Shown: positions 1 through 5,183 of the stretch, piece after piece
Numbering within the stretch: position 1 is the stretch's first letter
How the letters are laid out: every line of letters starts with the position of its first letter
Source of the DNA: Candidatus Zixiibacteriota bacterium
GTDB lineage: Bacteria > Zixibacteria > MSB-5A5 > JAABVY01 > JAHJOQ01
Assembly (NCBI GenBank): GCA_024275215.1
Contig: JAJRZO010000421.1
Span: forward strand, 1 to 5,183
Reading direction: 5' to 3'
Length of the DNA stretch: 5,183 bases
Notes under the pieces: generated by a model
What the model was told of the DNA's origin: nothing
The model's input: the letters and a program-made list of their open reading frames with translations, nothing else
Database searches by the model: none
Made by a program: the position numbers and the translations under genes

Positions 1-601
1 AAGGATCAGTCCCGTGTATACGGCGATGACGGCGTACGGCGGCAGAAAATTTTTCCTCAGTGTCACCTGTGTAGCATCCAAATGTCACATCAGGTGAACC
101 TGCCAGCAATTCTCGTAGTCTTTTCATCTGATCGTTTGCGAGTGCGTTCATCGGATATAGCAATAATGCGCGAACACCGGGCTGTATGGATTTACCATCG
201 GTACTCTCACGCGCCATATGATCAAGAACCGGATACAAGAAGGATTCGGTCTTCCCTGATCCTGTACCTGTCGAGATCACAACATTGTGCCCTTCGAGCA
301 CACGACAGATCGCTTGTTCCTGATGCCGATACAAGGCGCGCGAAAGAATGGCCTCGTTGTCCGAAAAAAACTTCACGAACATTTTGTACAGCACTTCGTC
401 GCTTACAAGCTCATTGATATTACGTCCGGTTTCGAACGCATCAACTATTTCCAGGTAGGGTCCCTTCGCTAGTACCTCTGCGTTGAGGCACTGTTCAAAC
501 AGTCCGCGGAACTCTGGATCTTTTAGAAAGAACGTAGTTCGAACGTAATTGCGATAAGACTGAACAACCGAGTCTGAGACTTTGAGCGGATCCATCCTCA
601 C
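1..601 (-). CDS. Large DEAD/DEAH-box helicase, N-terminal part only
   Basis: This is a partial gene. It starts near 601 and runs leftward off the window, so only about 198-200 residues are visible. Numbering from the ATG at 595, the sequence shows LYRHQEQAI (88-96, a Q-motif-like block), motif I TGTGSGKTE (109-117, the ATP-binding P-loop), LLLYPMNALANDQ (144-156, motif Ia region) and YTGDT (175-179). These blocks are typical of the large superfamily-2 helicases of the COG1205 (YprA/DruE-like) group, many of which carry a C-terminal DUF1998 region. The DEAH box and the C-terminal domain lie outside the window. Two starts are possible: GTG at 601-599, giving a GTGA overlap with the upstream stop and a GAGAGG ten bases before it, or ATG at 595-593, two bases after that stop. 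Either way translation is probably coupled to the 983-residue gene. The expected role is ATP-driven DNA or RNA unwinding or translocation. A defence role is inferred from context. Confidence 0.88.
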   Translation of the reverse strand, partial: MRMDPLKVSDSVVQSYRNYVRTTFFLKDPEFRGLFEQCLNAEVLAKGPYLEIVDAFETGRNINELVSDEVLYKMFVKFFSDNEAILSRALYRHQEQAICRVLEGHNVVISTGTGSGKTESFLYPVLDHMARESTDGKSIQPGVRALLLYPMNALANDQMKRLRELLAGSPDVTFGCYTGDTEEKFSAAVRRHRRIHGTDP

Positions 602-3549
602 GATATATCATCCTCTCTGATAATAATTGCCTCCAGAGAATGGCCCTTTACAACTGGAGTCGAGTTATGCCGGTTTACCAGACCATAGTCATCTATAGAT
701 ATGGATTTGCCGTCTCTATCTGCTATTCGGACTCGCAGGAGTGAGTCTTCATTTTTTGTCACACGGATGGTGTATGGATTGAAATGTGTATGCCAGATCG
801 AGCTCCCGTTCAACATGAAGAATCCGTCACCCTGATATGTATCTGATTCCGGATCGTCAATCTTCGACTTGATCTCTACAAAGAAATTCGATATTTGGGT
901 ACGCTCAATCCTATTTCCGGTTCGTCCTATGACTGCCATGCAGAGATTGGTGCACTTGAGTATACGGCCAACAAGTCCGTCACTATCTTGCAGGATGGAT
1001 TCACCGTTCCAAAATTCGTCGTATACCCGTGTTACTTCAGCCGATACACTACCCATTCGCTTAACAGATTCGAAAACTTCAATACGCAATCTTCGGTTCT
1101 TGGTATTTTCGCTCACTTTCATCTTCTGGTTCTCACCGTTGACAATCAACGGAACGACATTCTCGGTGCCGCCCTTTCCCGTATCCGAAACCTTCACCTC
1201 GTATACCGACCTTGGTCTGCCAATTGCCGTATAGATGAGATAAAGACCAAGTCCTTCCTTGAACATCTTGGCGAGAATACCGGCCCAATCATTCGCAGTG
1301 CACTTTGGCCCGTCAACGAAAGCGAATCCGGCATGGATGGTCGAGATACTGTATTCAAGCAATTCAGAGTCCGATTCTGTAGGTCGTACGAGCACGACGA
1401 GCTTTGCACTCCCCTCCTGATGATTCCGAAGAGTTGCGAGAGGGATTCTCACAACATTCCCTTCCCGGCTTTTCGGGCGTAATGGTATCGCGTCCGTCGG
1501 TGTAGTATTAGGTACCAATTGTACTACTACCGAACGGAGTGAATGAGTTAACAGTAACTCCGTATTCGAGAGGTCTCCTACTTCACAATGCAAAGGAACG
1601 GGATCGCCAGCAACGAGAGACCACTTAACCGTCGGCGGCTCGAGAACCAAAGTCGTTTCATCTCCGAACAGGTCCAGACGGAAACTGGTAACTCCCGGCA
1701 ACATGGGAAAGCTATAATTCCCTAAGAAATGATGCTCATCATTGACAAACGAAAGCGACTGCACACGCGGGTTGTCTCCAACTGCATAAACAGGTTTATC
1801 AAACTTGAAATCGAATTCCGGCAACACAACGATTTGCATAGAATTTCCGTGGATTCCTTTGAATGATACGTTCAACAGTCGATTAGAGTCTCTGTCTGAA
1901 TCCGTTTCAAGTCGTACTGTCACAAATATTTCATTTGTACCATCAGGAATTGATTCATACTCGATTTCGGTAAACTCACGTTTGACACCGTTGACAATGA
2001 GTTTGAAATTCTCATGGAGGTTATCGATGTCTCCGGCTCGAAAACTGATATCAGGGAATTCCTTGAAAATCTGATAAACCTCCGAAGATTCGGTCTTTCT
2101 GTGAATCTTCGCCCCGTCAACACTGGGTGCCTGTAAAACCAAATCGGGGACACGGCTCCTGCAAGGTGCAATCAGAGTTCCATTCAGGCTGAACACCGTT
2201 GACTCGACCAAGTGAATATGGTGGACAATAAACCCCTTATCACTACAATCGCAGAATAGTGTTGCGTTATTGCACCGGAAATTCGCTGTATGTGGAACAA
2301 TAAGATAACTATCTTGTCCCGGAGGTATCGGGAGAGGAAATGGGTCCCCGTGATAATCCACTATCAGAAATTCTTGCGAAAGGTCAAACTCTTTAGATTC
2401 TTCCGGATGATGTATAAAAATCTTCAGGTTAGGTCGAAATTGATTGATATCAATCACTGTTTCGGCGGTGAAGTGCAAGTCTGATCCATAGTGGTCTACT
2501 GTCACAAAGCCCTGAAAGAGTTCCACTCCGTCTGTTTCTCTCAGCGAAAAATCAACTTGATCTGCTTCACTATCGATTCTTTGCGGAGGAATAACCAGTG
2601 AAAGCTCTTTCCGCTCGAAATCGAAAATAAAAACAGGCCGCCTGAATCGCCGACTCCTTACACTTCGAGTCTTTGTCAATCGAGCCACAATTCTGGCGGA
2701 CTCAGCCAAGTGATTTGCAACAAGCTGAAGGCCGTTCCTCATGTGATGCGGAAATCTATGTTCTAACATATCAGTGTCAGCTGGTGATCTTGAAAGCACT
2801 AAATCCTCAACAGCCCGATACAAAGGTCGAATAACATTCATCGCACTCTCAGTTGAATAGACACAAGCTCTCTTAAAACTGGAGGGAAGGCGAAGTATTA
2901 GAGAAGTAAAACGGGCCGATGAATGAATATCGTCCAATTCCTCATCGTCGTCCAAAGCATCGGTATCTGAGTAGTAACCCGCTGACTCATCAACCAATTC
3001 ATGCAGAATCTCGTCCAATTCGGTGTCATCAACGAAAAATGCGGTTTGCTCAACCGTTCGAGCCAGGACCAAAGCAACTCGGTGAACATGCTTCGCCGCC
3101 AGGATGGCATGTGTGTACAGTGATGTGACATAGAAATTTCTGACCGTCCTGCGAAAAAGATATAGAGAGTGCTTGTGCATAAAAGTCTTCAATGAATCGT
3201 AGTCACAAACATTGACTGAAGAAATAATATCACCAAATGCCCACGCCGATAATCCATCCCAGAAACCCTCTTCGTGAACAGACGCATATTTCGCATAGAC
3301 TACGGCGGCTAGAAACACGAGCCCGGGTCGCGTCCAGATGTCGGTGAAAGCGAAGGCCGCAGATTGGTCTCCACCCTGGTGCATTGTTCCGAAGGCAATC
3401 CGGACGAGCTCAAGTTCATCTTGGGAGACCTCTGGCGAGTAGATTCGGTTTCCCGCTTCGGCAGGGATTCTTTGTAAATCATCATGTAGACGGCGTGCTA
3501 ATGCCAATGCAGTCCCATGGTGAGTTTCGAGGTACTCTAGTTTTGTCAT
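598..3549 (-). CDS. Large uncharacterised protein (983 aa), coupled to helicase
   Basis: I do not recognise this family with certainty. Numbered from the ATG at 3549, residues 1-295 are mostly helical and include a strongly acidic stretch at about 174-209 (DALDDDEELDD) followed by a basic patch (RSRRFRR, about 298-304). Residues from about 305 to the end are rich in alternating hydrophobic strands and look like several beta-sandwich modules, starting with SLVIPPQR (317-324). A Cys/His cluster (C426, C433, C435, H443, H444, H446) could bind a metal. There is no signal peptide, clear membrane helix, Walker motif or recognisable nuclease motif. An upstream TTG at 3570 is also in frame and would give 990 residues. 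The ATG is preferred because the preceding frame ends there in an ATGA overlap. The 3' end overlaps or abuts the helicase gene, so the two are probably co-translated partners. The layout recalls DruH of Druantia type III or the E. coli YjiT/STY4851 group, but this is inference only. Confidence 0.85.
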   Translation of the reverse strand: MTKLEYLETHHGTALALARRLHDDLQRIPAEAGNRIYSPEVSQDELELVRIAFGTMHQGGDQSAAFAFTDIWTRPGLVFLAAVVYAKYASVHEEGFWDGLSAWAFGDIISSVNVCDYDSLKTFMHKHSLYLFRRTVRNFYVTSLYTHAILAAKHVHRVALVLARTVEQTAFFVDDTELDEILHELVDESAGYYSDTDALDDDEELDDIHSSARFTSLILRLPSSFKRACVYSTESAMNVIRPLYRAVEDLVLSRSPADTDMLEHRFPHHMRNGLQLVANHLAESARIVARLTKTRSVRSRRFRRPVFIFDFERKELSLVIPPQRIDSEADQVDFSLRETDGVELFQGFVTVDHYGSDLHFTAETVIDINQFRPNLKIFIHHPEESKEFDLSQEFLIVDYHGDPFPLPIPPGQDSYLIVPHTANFRCNNATLFCDCSDKGFIVHHIHLVESTVFSLNGTLIAPCRSRVPDLVLQAPSVDGAKIHRKTESSEVYQIFKEFPDISFRAGDIDNLHENFKLIVNGVKREFTEIEYESIPDGTNEIFVTVRLETDSDRDSNRLLNVSFKGIHGNSMQIVVLPEFDFKFDKPVYAVGDNPRVQSLSFVNDEHHFLGNYSFPMLPGVTSFRLDLFGDETTLVLEPPTVKWSLVAGDPVPLHCEVGDLSNTELLLTHSLRSVVVQLVPNTTPTDAIPLRPKSREGNVVRIPLATLRNHQEGSAKLVVLVRPTESDSELLEYSISTIHAGFAFVDGPKCTANDWAGILAKMFKEGLGLYLIYTAIGRPRSVYEVKVSDTGKGGTENVVPLIVNGENQKMKVSENTKNRRLRIEVFESVKRMGSVSAEVTRVYDEFWNGESILQDSDGLVGRILKCTNLCMAVIGRTGNRIERTQISNFFVEIKSKIDDPESDTYQGDGFFMLNGSSIWHTHFNPYTIRVTKNEDSLLRVRIADRDGKSISIDDYGLVNRHNSTPVVKGHSLEAIIIREDDIS

Positions 3550-3804
3550 GGCACCGACACCATTTGCCAAAGATCAATGGCATCCACCAGACAAGAAAAA
3601 ACATTGATATCATAGGAAACTTCCATATCGTTGTACTCCATATTATCCCAAAAAATCCCCGAGAGAACTGAATCGACTCCGCTTCACCAATTTCGACAAT
3701 GATTCAGAACCTAAAACCAATTCCAGTAGATTGATTCGCTTGAACAGTTCCTCGGTAGGATCAAAATCCACCTCGGCCATGATTCGAGCGCCAATAACTT
3801 TCAT
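3546..3804 (-). pseudogene. Small gene apparently split by a one-base frameshift, upstream of the 983-aa gene
   Basis: Two short frames join plausibly across an indel. The first is open from ATG 3804; its likelier start is ATG 3780 (MAEVDFDPTEELF...), and it stops at TAA 3645-3643, giving 45 residues. The second is open from about 3683 (SGVDSVLSGIFWDNMEYN...) and stops at TGA 3548-3546. Changing frame between 3686 and 3645 would give one protein of about 78-80 residues, running LGSESLSKLVK into SGVDSVLSGIFWDN. Its stop overlaps the ATG of the large gene as ATGA, the arrangement of a coupled operon partner. As it stands, the second frame could start only at ATG 3641, one base after the first frame's stop (31 residues). 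No family is recognised. Alternatives are two genuine overlapping mini-genes, or a sequencing error in a working gene. Confidence 0.45.
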
Positions 3805-3892
3805 TCAGCCAGTAAGATATCCGATTTTCTACAGCATTTCCGTAATGTCGAACATTCAAATCCTTGACGAATAGATCTTCTCGTAACGGCAT
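3761..3892 (-). CDS. Small hypothetical ORF (43 aa), possibly part of the same broken gene
   Basis: The ORF runs from ATG at 3892 (MPLREDLFVKDLNVRHYGN...) to TGA at 3763-3761. It is preceded by GAAGG seven bases upstream, a good Shine-Dalgarno match and the best ribosome site in this stretch. A GTG at 3955 would lengthen it to 64 residues but adds AT-rich, unconvincing sequence. Its 3' end overlaps the start of the next minus-strand frame (ATG 3780) by 20 bases. It may therefore be a small first gene of the operon, or the 5' piece of a gene whose later parts lie in other frames downstream. The peptide is charged and aromatic-rich, with no membrane segment and no motif I can name. Confidence is limited by the short length. 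Confidence 0.35.
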   Translation of the reverse strand: MPLREDLFVKDLNVRHYGNAVENRISYWLNESYWRSNHGRGGF

Positions 3893-3976
3893 AGTGCAAC
3901 CTTCGGAGCTCAAAGCCGAATATCTATTCAATATGGTATATTTACATATTAACACTCATTTCTACCTGCATCACTA

Positions 3977-4006
3977 ATAAAAATAACCAGGTGTTTACAC
4001 CAGCAA
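3977..4006 (-). promoter_or_regulatory. Possible promoter with operator-like palindrome for the minus-strand unit
   Basis: A perfect 5-bp inverted repeat, GGTGT-TT-ACACC, lies at 3990-4001. On the minus strand it falls in the spacer between a weak -35-like TTGCTG (4006-4001) and a weak -10-like TTTTAT (3982-3977), 18 bases apart. The sequence downstream is AT-rich, and the first small frame with a good ribosome site starts about 85 bases later (3892). Only 3 of 6 and 4 of 6 bases match the sigma-70 consensus, so this is suggestive only. Confidence 0.2.
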
Positions 4007-4114
4007 ATCATCGTCTTGTCGGAGATTGCGACTACTCCGCCAAATCGTCTCCAATACCAATATGCCTAATAAAGCAAAGCACATGCCAATCGACGAAAGT
4101 GCGCCAGAGGTCAC
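3995..4114 (-). CDS. Possible small single-span membrane protein (39 aa), perhaps 5'-truncated by a frameshift
   Basis: A minus-strand frame opens at GTG 4114 and stops at TAA 3997-3995. It encodes a hydrophobic helix (about residues 9-25, SIGMCFALLGILVLETIW), then a basic stretch (RSSRNLR) and an acidic tail (DDDLLV). That order is typical of a one-pass inner-membrane peptide with a cytoplasmic C terminus. The GTG directly follows an in-frame TAG and has no good ribosome site. Just upstream, another frame begins at ATG 4155 (MAENNPGSSDFCFR) and stops at 4113-4111. Restoring one base near the T runs between them would give a single protein of about 53 residues. So this may be a decayed small membrane-protein gene or a chance open frame. 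The stop codon lies inside the palindrome at 3990-4001. No family is recognised. Confidence 0.3.
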   Translation of the reverse strand: MTSGALSSIGMCFALLGILVLETIWRSSRNLRQDDDLLV

Positions 4115-4215
4115 CTAAAACAAAAATCAGATGAACCTGGGTTATTCTCAGCCATGTCCTTCGTAACGGGAATTACACCGTTGTGTTCGCCGGTGTTTCA
4201 GGACAAACTGTCGCA

Positions 4216-4974
4216 ATGTTGTTGAAGGAACATCCCCTGATACTCCACATACCCCACTCTTCCAGAGTCATACCGCCGGAACAAATGGAACATTACATCA
4301 TTTCCTCGGAAGAACTTGACGCGGAAATGGACCACCTCGTCGATTACGACACAGAGAAACTCTTCCAACCGGTCGCAAAGGAAGATGTGCAGCTCGTGTT
4401 TCCCTGGAGCCGATACCTCATGGATGTCGAACGCTACGAAGATGACAAGGACGAGGTGATGGCAAAAAGGGGTATGGGAGTCTTCTACTACCGCACCACC
4501 GACGGGAGACCGCTACGCCGACCCTTTTCACCCGATGAACGTGAAGAACTTCTTGCCACAATATACCGGCCATGGCACCAACAGCTTGAAAATATCGTAG
4601 AGGAACACCTCCGCATATACGATTCCGCTCTCATCATCGATGGTCATTCTTTTTCCAATGTGCCCCTGCCCTGCGATTTGGATCAGAAGGCGGACCGCCC
4701 GGATATTTGTCTGGGGACCGATGAGTTTCATACTAAGGCGAAACTGATTCTGTTTTCTGTGGATTTCTTCGAAGACAAAGGATATGAGGTAGCGGTGAAT
4801 CGTCCCTATATGGGGACAATTGTTCCTTTGAGCTGTTTTGGGAAAGATTCACGGGTGAATTCTCTGATGGTAGAAGTGAATCGGAAGCTCTATGGAACTG
4901 ACGCCGAAGTAGCTGAGTCGAAGAATACCTATAGGGTGATTGAGCGGTTTCTGAGGGCGGTTCGGGTGATTTGA
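4216..4974 (+). CDS. N-formylglutamate amidohydrolase family protein
   Basis: The 252-residue protein belongs to the N-formylglutamate amidohydrolase family (PF05013/COG3741), hydrolases that remove the formyl group from N-formylglutamate in histidine degradation or act on related N-acyl amino acids. Visible blocks, numbered from the ATG at 4216, are HIPHSS (11-16), DVERYEDDKDE (70-80), MAKRGMG (82-88), IIDGHSF (140-146), RPDICLGTD (161-169) and MVEVNR (218-223). The His, Asp and Glu residues in these blocks are candidate metal ligands and catalytic groups. Length is normal for the short form of the family and the gene looks intact. An in-frame GTG at 4183 would add 11 residues, but family members usually begin just before the HIPHS block, so the ATG is preferred; AGGA lies 12 bases upstream. 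No other histidine-degradation gene is visible, so the true substrate is uncertain. The protein is probably cytoplasmic, with no signal peptide. The gene is divergent from the helicase unit. Confidence 0.92.
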   Translation: MLLKEHPLILHIPHSSRVIPPEQMEHYIISSEELDAEMDHLVDYDTEKLFQPVAKEDVQLVFPWSRYLMDVERYEDDKDEVMAKRGMGVFYYRTTDGRPLRRPFSPDEREELLATIYRPWHQQLENIVEEHLRIYDSALIIDGHSFSNVPLPCDLDQKADRPDICLGTDEFHTKAKLILFSVDFFEDKGYEVAVNRPYMGTIVPLSCFGKDSRVNSLMVEVNRKLYGTDAEVAESKNTYRVIERFLRAVRVI

Positions 4975-4979
4975 CCCGC

Positions 4980-5123
4980 CTAATTTCTATCGCGCCATTC
5001 ATCACCGGTCCAATCCTCGCCCTTTGCATCGAAACCCTGAGCAGCATAAGTCAGCCCGGCGATGTCTTCCACGAGATCCTGTATCTCCTACAGGTAATTG
5101 TCTTCACCCTTTAAAAAAGCCAT
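4980..5123 (-). pseudogene. Small 47-codon gene interrupted by an in-frame TAG at codon 12
   Basis: The frame runs from ATG 5123 to TAG 4982-4980 and reads coherently on both sides of one internal TAG (5090-5088): MAFLKGEDNYL, stop, then EIQDLVEDIAGLTYAAQGFD and WTGDEWRDRN to the end. GGAGGG at 5134-5129, five bases before the ATG, is the strongest Shine-Dalgarno in the window, and the ATG overlaps the upstream stop as TAATG. This supports a real, coupled gene. A single C-to-T change (CAG to TAG) would explain the interruption. Alternatives are read-through of the amber codon, or reinitiation at the GTG at 5072 (AGGA four bases before it), which would make a 30-residue peptide. The restored product would be soluble, acidic and of unknown family. 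Its stop lies 5 bases from the convergent amidohydrolase stop. Confidence 0.5.
5078..5094. repeat. Perfect inverted repeat (6-bp stem, 5-base loop) containing the internal TAG
   Basis: The sequence is CCTGTA-TCTCC-TACAGG on the plus strand and CCTGTA-GGAGA-TACAGG on the minus strand. The in-frame TAG of the small minus-strand gene is formed by the last two bases of one stem arm plus the first loop base, and the minus-strand loop reads GGAGA. It is not followed by a T run, so it is not a typical terminator. Confidence 0.55.
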
Positions 5124-5183
5124 TATGTCCCTCCGAAGAATTTCTCTCGATGCCAGTCCAAAAAAACAGGATTCGGATAATGC
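5123..5183 (-). CDS. C-terminal end of an unknown gene (partial)
   Basis: A minus-strand frame enters from the right edge and gives 19 residues, HYPNPVFLDWHREKFFGGT, before TAA at 5125-5123. The stop overlaps the ATG of the next small gene (TAATG), and that gene's Shine-Dalgarno lies within the last codons here, as expected for consecutive operon genes. The aromatic-rich tail reads like real protein, but too little is present to name a family. A second frame is also open over these 60 bases and would extend the 47-codon frame upstream. The placement of the ribosome site favours the interpretation given here. Confidence 0.4.
   Translation of the reverse strand, partial: HYPNPVFLDWHREKFFGGT

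Noticed and set aside
361..372. Suspected frameshift at the seven-A run in the helicase
   Set aside because: With seven bases in the run (364-370) the frame passes through cleanly (FVKFFSDNEA), so the gene is intact here.
82..417. 111-residue plus-strand open frame
   Set aside because: It is antisense to the helicase P-loop region, whose motifs are unmistakable on the minus strand.
895..1482. 195-residue open frame on the plus strand
   Set aside because: It lies entirely antisense to the intact 983-residue gene, has no recognisable motif, and is the sort of shadow frame expected opposite a long coding region.
3547..3570. TTG at 3570 as the start of the large gene
   Set aside because: There is no good ribosome site in front of it, and the ATG at 3549 overlaps the preceding frame's stop as ATGA. 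It is kept only as an alternative.
3643..3663. Slippery heptamer TTTTTTG as a programmed -1 frameshift site in the small frame
   Set aside because: A -1 slip leads into a frame that does not match the coherent downstream frame, which lies in the +1 register, so an indel explains the pattern better.
4022..4040. Inverted repeat CGGAG/CTCCG as a terminator or riboswitch stem
   Set aside because: The stem is only 5 bp with a 10-base loop and no T run. Nothing around it resembles a known riboswitch.
4062..4118. 18-residue plus-strand frame (MPNKAKHMPIDES...) before the amidohydrolase
   Set aside because: It has no ribosome site, is very short, and lies opposite the hydrophobic minus-strand frame.
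1..5183. CRISPR array, tRNA, rRNA or insertion sequence
   Set aside because: I saw no regularly spaced repeats, no tRNA cloverleaf, no rRNA-like sequence and no transposase or terminal inverted repeats.

Overview
The window is bacterial DNA of middling GC content. Genes are dense, with overlapping start and stop codons and an AT-rich intergenic stretch at about 3900-3990. The main content is a minus-strand unit that looks like accessory (defence-island type) DNA. It is flanked by a housekeeping-type plus-strand enzyme gene and two small minus-strand reading frames. I cannot place the organism more precisely from sequence alone.

Layout on the minus strand, in the direction of transcription. 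At 4155-3995 there is a tiny open frame with one strong membrane helix. At 3892-3546 there is a chain of short frames (43, 45 and 31 residues) that look like pieces of a small gene broken by indels. The last of these ends in an ATGA overlap with a 983-residue protein (3549-598) of unrecognised family: a helical N-terminal third with a very acidic segment, then a long beta-rich region. This gene overlaps by a GTGA, or abuts within 2 bases, the start of a large DEAD/DEAH-type helicase (from 601 or 595) that runs off the left edge. Only the first ~200 residues are present, and they include motif I (TGTGSGKT) and the YPMNALANDQ block. A large uncharacterised protein tightly coupled to a large COG1205-like helicase is an architecture known from antiphage systems such as Druantia type III (DruH-DruE). 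This assignment is an inference from layout and helicase type, not a demonstrated homology.

On the plus strand, 4216-4974 encodes a convincing N-formylglutamate amidohydrolase-family protein, divergent from the helicase unit.

At the right edge, on the minus strand, the last 19 codons of another gene end in a TAATG overlap with a 47-codon frame. That frame has a strong Shine-Dalgarno sequence but is interrupted at codon 12 by an in-frame TAG. The TAG lies inside a perfect 6-bp inverted repeat. This frame converges on the amidohydrolase gene with only 5 bases between the two stop codons.
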